Source: Gammaproteobacteria bacterium (GTDB lineage Bacteria; Pseudomonadota; Gammaproteobacteria; DRLM01). Taken from it: a stretch of 34,373 bases of DNA. This document shows, in pieces, positions 25,478-34,373 of the stretch. The DNA lies in the NCBI GenBank assembly GCA_919903055.1, contig CAKKSB010000114.1:1-34373 (forward strand), written 5' to 3'. Each line of letters starts with the position of its first letter. The stretch's first letter is position 1. The position numbers and the translations under genes were made by a program. A model generated the notes under the pieces. The model made no database searches. It was given only the letters and a program-made list of their open reading frames with translations, and was not told the DNA's origin.

Positions 25478-26860
25478 TTAAGCCGCGGCCAGATTGCGCG
25501 CCATGGTGTTGAGCCCCTCACATCCTTCCAGAATCCGGCTCATGACCATGACGATTTGTATTTCTTCCAGACCCAGTTCGGCCATGATCTCCACTGGCAA
25601 GTCATGACTGGGCGCATCGCCGATGCCATGCCCCTTCAACATATGGTCCGCCAACAAGGTCAGCTGCGCGTAGACGGCGTGGGGGCCATTGTATCGGGGA
25701 TTGTGGTGCTCGCGGGTGGCGACGATGATTTCTTCCGGCATATCCCAGCTCTCCATCAACCAAGCGCCCAATTCACCGTGCTCGACACCCAGCATCGCCA
25801 TTTCCTGTTCCACCACCGGCACGCCGGGATGGGCGCTGACCGCATTGTTCAGCATGCAGAACTCGCGCTTGAACAAATGCCCCAACAACAGATGCCCCAT
25901 ATTGTGCAGTAAACCGGCGAGATAACTCATGCCCGCCGGCGGCCGCACGGCCTGCGGCAATTCACGTCCCAAGGCTTGCACGAGGGCGGCGCTGTAAGTG
26001 GCATGCCGCCAGAACGCGTTTAATCCCAACGGACCGATCACCGGGATTTTGAATGGCCGGGCGCTGGCGATACCCAACGCCAGATTCATCACCATCTCGA
26101 AACCGAGGACCCGCGAAATGGCGATATTCACGGAATCGACTTTGCCTCGATAGCCGAAAAACGGCGAACGGGCGTAACGGATCACCTGCGCCGCCAAACT
26201 GGGATCCTGCTCGACCAATTTGCCGAGCCGCTCCACATCGGCCAGGGGATTGGCGCGCAATTCGAAAATTTGCCGCGCCACTTCCGGCATCGCCGGCAGC
26301 TCTTTCAGCGATTGAATACGTTTTTTGATGTCGGCACCGGTCCCGCCGGCATCGCCCGACGCGGCGGGATCGCGATCGTCATAACTGCCGATGGCCCGCG
26401 AGAAATTGCCCGCCAGCCAAGCATTGCTCAAGAGATTGAAGAAATCTTTATTATTGACTTGTATCAAATGCGAGGCATCACCTCCCGAAAAATACAAGCC
26501 GTCGCACGCCACCAGCGCATCATCGACGATGGTGCGGATGCCGTACGGCTCACCCAGCGGCGGCACGAAACGCGGCACGCAATCGGGGAACACTTGTTTA
26601 ATCTGCGCCTCGCTCGCCAATTCCATGCGGCGGTGCAACAACTTGCTCAAGGCATCGACGTCGAGGCTGTGCGTGGCCAGCATCACCACCATCACCAAAC
26701 CCACTTCGTCTTTTAACACCACGGTTTTCACCACCGAGGCGGCGGTTATCCCGGCCGCATCCGAGGCCTGCAACAGCGACGTGAACGGCGGCAGCTCGTG
26801 TACGTCGTAAATAATATGTTTTCTATCGAGGTATTGCCTCAATTTATCCGCAATGGGCAT
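25478..26860 (-). CDS. YbaK/aminoacyl-tRNA deacylase-like domain fused to HDOD domain
   Basis: N-terminal YbaK-like (LRQYLDRKHIIYDVHELPPFTSLLQASDAAGITAASVVKTVVLKDE); C-terminal HDOD (LKELPAMPEVARQIFELRANPLADVERLGKLVEQDPSLAAQVIRYARSPFFGYRGKVDSVNIAISRVLGFEMV...LLHNMGHLLLG). Confidence 0.88.
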   Translation of the reverse strand: MPIADKLRQYLDRKHIIYDVHELPPFTSLLQASDAAGITAASVVKTVVLKDEVGLVMVVMLATHSLDVDALSKLLHRRMELASEAQIKQVFPDCVPRFVPPLGEPYGIRTIVDDALVACDGLYFSGGDASHLIQVNNKDFFNLLSNAWLAGNFSRAIGSYDDRDPAASGDAGGTGADIKKRIQSLKELPAMPEVARQIFELRANPLADVERLGKLVEQDPSLAAQVIRYARSPFFGYRGKVDSVNIAISRVLGFEMVMNLALGIASARPFKIPVIGPLGLNAFWRHATYSAALVQALGRELPQAVRPPAGMSYLAGLLHNMGHLLLGHLFKREFCMLNNAVSAHPGVPVVEQEMAMLGVEHGELGAWLMESWDMPEEIIVATREHHNPRYNGPHAVYAQLTLLADHMLKGHGIGDAPSHDLPVEIMAELGLEEIQIVMVMSRILEGCEGLNTMARNLAAA

Positions 26861-27070
26861 TTATGCCTCCTTATGCCACCGTATCCCCACCGTGGGGCAT
26901 GACCTGACGACGGCATACTATTCGTACCGGGTTATCGGCCATCAGTGGCTGGGATTCAAGGGCGCCAACACCTAATCGATCCGGGGTGTCGATGACTTTT
27001 ACACTCCCATCGACCGGCATCAGCCCGGATGGCTCAGCAACCTGAGCGAAAAAGGAATAATTTTACTGGC

Positions 27071-27604
27071 ATGAATACTGCTCTTTTCTTAATAAAACCG
27101 GCGCCGGATTCGAGCATGCCATTAGAACAACAATACCAGCCGCGCACCGATCGGCGCCGCCCGCAAGGCCATAGCCTCTTGCATATCCACGGCCTACGCG
27201 GCCGCCGCCGCCGCTACCGCCGCCAGCAAGATCAACTCGACGCGCAATTGAGTCTGGATTGGCACCCGCCGCACCTGCTTTACTTCACCCTCGGCATCAT
27301 GCTGCTATGTGTCGCCGACGCCCACAACACGCTGCAATTGCTGCAGCTGGGCGCCAAAGAAATGAATTCACTGATGGACTACCTGATCCGGCGCGACATT
27401 GATTTATTTGTGACGGTCAAACTCGGAATGACCGCGGCTTGTTTAGTGGTGCTGGTGGGCTGCCAGCACCTTTCGTTATTCAAGCGCCTCAAAATCCGGC
27501 ACGTTATTTATTCGATCTTCGCCCTTTATACCGCGCTCATCGCGTACGAAGTCGCCATCTGGCCCGGCGAGGGGATGGCTTTCGCCTTCCTTCCCCCGCT
27601 TTAA
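27071..27604 (+). CDS. DUF5658-like small membrane protein
   Basis: PPHLLYFTLGIMLLCVADAHNTLQLLQLGAKEMNSLMDYLIRRDIDLFVTVKLGMTAACLVVLVG...IRHVIYSIFALYTALIAYEVAIW. Confidence 0.65.
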   Translation: MNTALFLIKPAPDSSMPLEQQYQPRTDRRRPQGHSLLHIHGLRGRRRRYRRQQDQLDAQLSLDWHPPHLLYFTLGIMLLCVADAHNTLQLLQLGAKEMNSLMDYLIRRDIDLFVTVKLGMTAACLVVLVGCQHLSLFKRLKIRHVIYSIFALYTALIAYEVAIWPGEGMAFAFLPPL

Positions 27605-27621
27605 AACGAAACCGTCCGCGC

Positions 27622-28800
27622 TCACCCCGCCGCGGCCGGGGTGGCGCAGACTTCGGCGTAATCGCTATAGCCGGTAAATTGAGCGTGGTCGCCGCAGACT
27701 TTACACTCCGAGTTACGCTTCAGTTTAAATTCGTTAAACGAGCCGTGCAGAGCATCGTAATACAGCATCCTGCCCACCAGCGAGTCGCCGATTTTCAAGA
27801 GCACTTTCAAGGTTTCCACCGCCTGCAAGACACCAAGCACGCCCGGCAAGACGCCGAGCACGCCGATCTCGGCGCAGGACGGCGCCGATTCCGCCGGCGG
27901 CGGTTCGGGGAACATGCAACGGTAACAGCCGCCGCGGCGTTTCTCGTAGCCCGGCCAGAACACGGTGATCTGTCCCTCGAAGCGATACACCGCCGCGTGG
28001 ATATTGGGAATGCCCAGCTTGACGCAGGCGTCGTTGATCAGATAACGCGTGGGCAGATTGTCCGAGCCGTCCACCACCACGTCGTAGCCGGCCAGAATCT
28101 CTTCCACGTTACCGCTATCGAGGCGGGTCTCGTAACCGACGATCTTGACTCGCGGATTGAGCGCTTCGAGCGCCTCGCGGGCCGACGCCACCTTGGAGAC
28201 ATCCACTCGCGCATCGGTATGAAGTATCTGCCGCTGTAAATTGCTGCGATCCACCACGTCGTGGTCCACCAGCCCCAGCGTGCCCACGCCGGCGGCGGCC
28301 AGGTAATACGCCGATGGCGAGCCCAGTCCGCCGGCGCCGATCAATAAGACTTTGCTGTCCAGCAATTTCAGCTGACCTGATTCGCCGACTTCGGGCAACA
28401 ACAGGTGGCGGGAATAGCGCTCGCGGGCGTCGTCGTCGAGCGTCCGCGGCATTTCAAAAGGCAGGCCTTTATTTTTCCAGCGGTTGAAACCGCCGGCCAC
28501 CGATTTCACGTTTTGATAACCGAGCTGTTTCAGCGCCTCGGCCGCGAACAAGGAGCGCGTGCCGCCGGCGCACATCACCAGGATAGATTGCGCCACGTCG
28601 GGTACTTGCTCTTCGATGCGCAGCTCGAGGAAACCCCGGTTCAGCCGCAGCGCCCCTTTGGGGCTGCCATTGGCCACTTCGTCGGCCTCGCGTACGTCCA
28701 CTAGCACCGCACCCTGCTTGTATTCGACCAGGGCGTCTTCCGGCGAAATTTCCGGAATGACGTTTTTCAACTCCGCCAGACGGCGGTCTTTGCCTTTCAT
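27622..28800 (-). CDS. moeB: MoeB/ThiF-type adenylyltransferase with N-terminal rhodanese domain
   Basis: Rhodanese (VLVDVREADEVANGS...ILVMCAGGTRSLFAAEAL) followed by E1-like core (RYSRHLLLPEVGESGQLKLLDSKVLLIGAGGLGSPSAYYLAAAGVGTLGLVDHDVVDRSNLQRQILH); CxxC pairs. Confidence 0.88.
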   Translation of the reverse strand: MKGKDRRLAELKNVIPEISPEDALVEYKQGAVLVDVREADEVANGSPKGALRLNRGFLELRIEEQVPDVAQSILVMCAGGTRSLFAAEALKQLGYQNVKSVAGGFNRWKNKGLPFEMPRTLDDDARERYSRHLLLPEVGESGQLKLLDSKVLLIGAGGLGSPSAYYLAAAGVGTLGLVDHDVVDRSNLQRQILHTDARVDVSKVASAREALEALNPRVKIVGYETRLDSGNVEEILAGYDVVVDGSDNLPTRYLINDACVKLGIPNIHAAVYRFEGQITVFWPGYEKRRGGCYRCMFPEPPPAESAPSCAEIGVLGVLPGVLGVLQAVETLKVLLKIGDSLVGRMLYYDALHGSFNEFKLKRNSECKVCGDHAQFTGYSDYAEVCATPAAAG

Positions 28801-29207
28801 CGCCTAACCTCCAGATCAGTCGGGCACCAACAATATCGGCATCCGCCCAGGGTCGTTATAATTTCCACGGTTCACGTAAGTTCAAGATATGTCGGCGGCG
28901 GCCCTGTTAATCATTAGTATGCTTATTCACGGCCGCGGGTCTCCGTGGAAACCGCCCGCTTTATCGTTTACCCCCGCCATGGAGGCTGTTAATCAGCGGG
29001 TTCGGCCAAGCATAACATAGCTCTCTTTATCGGCGGCCCTTCACCAAAAGCGGGAGCGATCCGACTACCTTCAAGCCAATGAGATTAAGATTCAAAAAAA
29101 CCGAGGACGTCCAATCCACCGGCCCGCCCGGACAGCCGCGACCGTCTTGCCGCACCCTGATCCCATGCCACGGTTAACCATCAATCAATACAGGAGTTCG
29201 GTGTCGA

Positions 29208-29900
29208 ATGGATGAGCAATTTATCACGGTAGCTACCCGTCTCACCTTGTCGCTGCTGGCCGGCGGCATCATCGGCCTGGAACGCACCTACCATGGCCGG
29301 CCGGCGGGTTTTCGTACCCATGTGCTGGTCTGTACTTCCTCGGCGCTGCTGGTATTGGTTTCGGTGTATCAATGGGAGCTCTTGCCCCACGCACCGCGAG
29401 AGGCTATCCGCATCGACCCCACCCGTATGGCCCAGGGCATCATGACCGGCATCGGTTTTCTCGGCGCGGGAGTGATCGTCAAGGAGCGGCTCGCCGTGCG
29501 CGGCCTCACCACCGCCGCTTCGATCTGGATCACCGCCGCCATCGGCATCGTGATCGGCATGGGTTTTTATTCCGCCGCCGGCCTAGGCGTAACCATGGCC
29601 CTCGGCACCTTGGCGGTGTTCCGCTGGGTGGAGTCGATCATGCCGGCCATCCGTTATGCCCAGCTCACGGTACGTTTTTCCCGCCACAGCCATTTGAATC
29701 AGGATGAACTGGTCGAAATCATCCGCGCCCATGACATCACCGCGGGCGGTCCCAGCTATCAATTGGAGGACGAAGGGCGAATGTTCCAATATCAAATGAG
29801 CATCCGCACCCGCAACGCCGTCAATCTGCGCTACCTGGCCGAAACCTTGAGCAAGATGGAGCAGATTCAGGAATTCAGCATCACGCCCACCCGCGATTGA
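29208..29900 (+). CDS. MgtC/SapB family protein
   Basis: RLTLSLLAGGIIGLERTYHGRPAGFRTHVLVCTSSALLVLVS...RMAQGIMTGIGFLGAGVIVKERLAVRGLTTAASIWITAAIGIVIGMGFY. Confidence 0.92.
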   Translation: MDEQFITVATRLTLSLLAGGIIGLERTYHGRPAGFRTHVLVCTSSALLVLVSVYQWELLPHAPREAIRIDPTRMAQGIMTGIGFLGAGVIVKERLAVRGLTTAASIWITAAIGIVIGMGFYSAAGLGVTMALGTLAVFRWVESIMPAIRYAQLTVRFSRHSHLNQDELVEIIRAHDITAGGPSYQLEDEGRMFQYQMSIRTRNAVNLRYLAETLSKMEQIQEFSITPTRD

Positions 29901-29907
29901 GCAACGA

Positions 29908-31618
<1,711 letters not shown>

Positions 31619-31694
31619 TGAACCGTCCAACTCACGCGGCACATGTTACGAGTGCTGCACATCCCGGTTGACACTCCGCCCGCCTTGAGCGAGA

Positions 31695-32177
31695 TCAGTG
31701 CGTCAGCTCGGAGGCCGCCGCCGGGCCTTGCTGCTGCTTCGCCTGTTCCACATGCTGCTGATAGAGGATGTCGAAATTAATGGGGGCGAGCAACAACTGG
31801 GGGAACCCGCCGCGCGTCACCACATCGGACACCGTCTCCCGCGCGAAAGGAAACAAGACATGCGGGCAATAACTGCCCACCATCATCGCCACCTGCTCTT
31901 TTTGGTAGCCTTCGATATTGAAAATGCCGGCCTGCTGCACTTCGATCAGATAAGCGGTCTTGTCTTTTTGCTTGGCGGTCACCGTGAGAGTGAGCACTAC
32001 TTCGTGGGTGGTCTCGTTCAAGACCGTGGCGGTGTTGCTGATTTGCAGGCCCACTTCAGGCTCCCACTTCTCCAAAAACACCTGAGGCGAATTAGGGGTT
32101 TCGAAAGACAAATCCTTCACGTAGATTTTTTGGATCGTGAACTGGGCCCGGGACTCTTGTTGCGGCGCGTCTGCCAT
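31695..32177 (-). CDS. secB: Protein-export chaperone SecB
   Basis: QFTIQKIYVKDLSFETPNSPQVFLEKWEPEVGLQISNTATVLNETTHEVVLTLTVTAK...GSYCPHVLFPFARETVSDVVTRGGFPQLLLAPINFDILY. Confidence 0.97.
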   Translation of the reverse strand: MADAPQQESRAQFTIQKIYVKDLSFETPNSPQVFLEKWEPEVGLQISNTATVLNETTHEVVLTLTVTAKQKDKTAYLIEVQQAGIFNIEGYQKEQVAMMVGSYCPHVLFPFARETVSDVVTRGGFPQLLLAPINFDILYQQHVEQAKQQQGPAAASELTH

Positions 32178-32292
32178 CGTCATTTCCTTCACACGGTCGG
32201 TTAAATGGACTGGACCCGCCGGCCGAACACCGCCGCGTCACAGCATATAAATTCACTATAGAGATACTGCCCGCAGCCGGCTTGGCGCCACT

Positions 32293-32721
32293 TTATTTTT
32301 TAGTGGTCACCGGCAAATCCGCCCCTTGCCAGGCCAACATGCCGCCGCCCAGCTTATAAATACGGGTGTAGCCTTGCTTACGCAACTGCACGCCGGCCTG
32401 CGCCGAACGCTGCCCGGTGCGGCAATAAACCACGATGGGCTTGTCTTTATGAGGTTCCAGCTCGCCGAGCCGCTTATCCAATAACCCCAGCGGGATATGG
32501 ACGGCATTGATCACATGGCCTTGCTTGTATTCTTGATCGTCGCGGACATCCAAGGCGATCGCGTCCTCTTGATTCATCAGACGCACCGCCTCCTGCGGTT
32601 TGATATCCGCGAACCCCAGCACTTTGCGCTGAGCCTCACCGGCTATAATCAACACAAGAATCACTACCAAGGCCAATACCAACAACCAGTGGTTGACCAC
32701 GAATTCGCCAAATTGAGCCAT
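32293..32721 (-). CDS. Membrane-anchored rhodanese-like protein (YibN-type)
   Basis: N-terminal TM WLLVLALVVILVLIIAG; AIALDVRDDQEYKQGHVINAVHIPLGLLDKRLGELEPHKDKPIVVYCRTGQRSAQAGVQLRKQGYTRIYKLGGGMLAW. Confidence 0.9.
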   Translation of the reverse strand: MAQFGEFVVNHWLLVLALVVILVLIIAGEAQRKVLGFADIKPQEAVRLMNQEDAIALDVRDDQEYKQGHVINAVHIPLGLLDKRLGELEPHKDKPIVVYCRTGQRSAQAGVQLRKQGYTRIYKLGGGMLAWQGADLPVTTKK

Positions 32722-32784
32722 GGGAATAATCGAAACCTTTACTTCAAAATGTACTAACAGCCATACCGGGACTGAATCCGACAA

Positions 32785-33096
32785 CTACACCCGTACGAAC
32801 ACCTCACGCATCATGCCGATCAGGCGCAGGGTGCGTTTATCTCCTACCCGATAATATACCCGGTTGGCATTCTTGCGGGTCATTAATATACCTTTTTCGC
32901 GCAAAATACCTAGATGCTGAGAGATATTGCTTTGGGACGTGCCGACCATTTCCACGATACATTGAACACTGACTTCATCATTGCCTAGCGCACAGAGGAT
33001 TTTCAATCGAATGGGGTGGGCCATTGCCTTCAGTGAACGCGCCGCTTGCTCAATTTCATCATCGTCATTTATGAGCGCGGCAGTTATATTTTCCAT
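32785..33096 (-). CDS. ArsR/SmtB-type winged-helix transcriptional regulator
   Basis: ARSLKAMAHPIRLKILCALGNDEVSVQCIVEMVGTSQSNISQHLGILREKGILMTRKNANRVYYRVGD. Confidence 0.9.
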   Translation of the reverse strand: MENITAALINDDDEIEQAARSLKAMAHPIRLKILCALGNDEVSVQCIVEMVGTSQSNISQHLGILREKGILMTRKNANRVYYRVGDKRTLRLIGMMREVFVRV

Positions 33097-33323
33097 TGTT
33101 ATTACCCTCGAGATAGATCTTCATGTATGAATTATTTAAGTCACGACAACCTCCATAAACGCGCCACTCCACATCGATACTGCCTTTTGAGGGCAAAAGA
33201 TTATACAATCACCCTTCGGTCTGAGGGAACTTAGGTATTCCCCCCGGTCTCGCGGCAATCACGGCCAGATTGAAAAAGACCTGCTTGAGTTTCCAGGAAC
33301 CACTTTCGAAAAGCATCGTCAGC

Positions 33324-34373
33324 ATGAATCCGTTACGTCATAAACCCGTTGTTTTACTTATCCTTGATGGCTGGGGTTACAGCGAACAAACGGCGCACAA
33401 TGCCATCTTGAACGCCGCTACACCGGTCTGGAACCGCCTGTGGGCCAATTACCCGCGCCTGCTGATCCGCTGCTCCGGCACCGACGTCGGTCTGCCGGCC
33501 GATCAAATGGGCAACTCCGAAGTGGGTCATCTCAACCTCGGCGCCGGTCGGGTGGTGTACCAGGAATTCACGCGGATCAGCCGGGCGATCAAGAGCGGTT
33601 CGTTCTTCAACAACCACACCCTGACCGACGCGGTGGATGCCGCCGTCACGCAGGGCAAGGCCGTCCACATCCTCGGCCTGCTTTCCCCCGGCGGCGTGCA
33701 CAGCCATGAGGAACACATTCAGGCCATGGTGAAACTGGCGGTGGAACGCGGCGCCCAGCAGGTTTACGTCCACGCTTTTCTCGACGGCCGCGACACGCCG
33801 CCCAAGAGCGCGACCAGTTCACTGCAAGCGCTGTCCGAGGTTTTCGCTCAACTGGGGCACGGCCGCATCGCCTCCCTCGTCGGCCGTTATTTCGCCATGG
33901 ACCGCGACCATCGCTGGCCGCGGGTACAGACCGCTTACGACTTGATCACCCAAGGCCAAGGCCTGTTCACCGCCGGCGATCCGCTCAGCGCTTTGCAAAC
34001 CGCCTATGAACGCGGCGAGACCGACGAATTCATGCAAGCCACCGCCATCGTGCCGCCCGGCGAACAGCCGGTGGCCATCCACGACGGCGACGCGGTGATC
34101 TTCATGAATTATCGCTCCGACCGGGCCCGGCAAATCACCCGCGCCTTCATTGAAACCGACTTCGACGGCTTCTCGCGGGCGGTGATCCCCCAGCTCAGCG
34201 CCTTCGTCACCCTCACCGAATACAACGAAGAGTTTCACGTACCGGTGGCCTTTCCGCCGGAACGGCTGCGCAACACCTTCGGCGAATACATCGCCAACCT
34301 CGGCCTGCACCAATTGCGCATCGCCGAGACCGAGAAATACGCCCACGTCACCTTCTTTTTCAACGGCGGCGTC
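33324..34373 (+). CDS. gpmI: 2,3-bisphosphoglycerate-independent phosphoglycerate mutase, partial (runs off window end)
   Basis: [40 protein letters not shown]...[27 protein letters not shown]...[14 protein letters not shown]...[12 protein letters not shown]...[13 protein letters not shown]; open to 34373. Confidence 0.96.
   Translation, partial: MNPLRHKPVVLLILDGWGYSEQTAHNAILNAATPVWNRLWANYPRLLIRCSGTDVGLPADQMGNSEVGHLNLGAGRVVYQEFTRISRAIKSGSFFNNHTLTDAVDAAVTQGKAVHILGLLSPGGVHSHEEHIQAMVKLAVERGAQQVYVHAFLDGRDTPPKSATSSLQALSEVFAQLGHGRIASLVGRYFAMDRDHRWPRVQTAYDLITQGQGLFTAGDPLSALQTAYERGETDEFMQATAIVPPGEQPVAIHDGDAVIFMNYRSDRARQITRAFIETDFDGFSRAVIPQLSAFVTLTEYNEEFHVPVAFPPERLRNTFGEYIANLGLHQLRIAETEKYAHVTFFFNGGV

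Noticed and set aside
28801-29207. Metal riboswitch (M-box or yybP-ykoY type) upstream of the MgtC-like gene
   Set aside because: I looked for the conserved core motifs in the 407-bp leader and did not find them.

Overview
This is a 34.4 kb, GC-rich, gammaproteobacterial-type chromosomal window, densely packed with genes and mostly housekeeping or conserved. From left to right it carries: folE (partial, -), a fumarylacetoacetate hydrolase family gene (+), a ChaN/PDZ protein (-), a DUF1631 protein (-), mtfA (-), a secreted hypothetical (-), an OMP beta-barrel (-), arsC-like (-), grxC (-), a YihY/BrkB membrane protein (-), a GAF-GspE/PilB-type ATPase (+), apaG (+), a small hypothetical (-), an alanine/serine-glyoxylate aminotransferase (-), a DMT transporter (-), an ExeA-like AAA ATPase (-), hslR (+), an XRE-type regulator (-), a small CsrA/RsmN-like protein (+), a PilZ-like protein (-), an ornithine aminotransferase/arginase pair (-), a Rieske protein (+), a Nudix hydrolase (+), a DUF3135-like protein (-), a CHRD protein (+), a YbaK-HDOD fusion (-), a DUF5658-like protein (+), a rhodanese-ThiF/MoeB fusion (-), MgtC/SapB (+), murU (-), gpsA (-), secB (-), a rhodanese (-), an ArsR-type regulator (-) and gpmI (partial, +). 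I see no CRISPR array, tRNA, rRNA or intact transposon. The main leads are: (1) a 66-aa divergent CsrA-family protein with an insertion at the same position as in RsmN/RsmF, behind a perfect TTGACA-16-TATAAT promoter with an inverted repeat across the -35 and next to a divergent HTH regulator; (2) a riboswitch-like structured leader upstream of the CHRD gene; (3) an orphan, terminator-ended plus-strand RNA candidate near 5.68-5.85 kb with mutually exclusive helices; (4) a cluster of three hairpins at 23.73-23.83 kb; (5) an AT-rich non-ATG ORF upstream of arginase. All calls come from reading the sequence and ORF translations; no searches were run.
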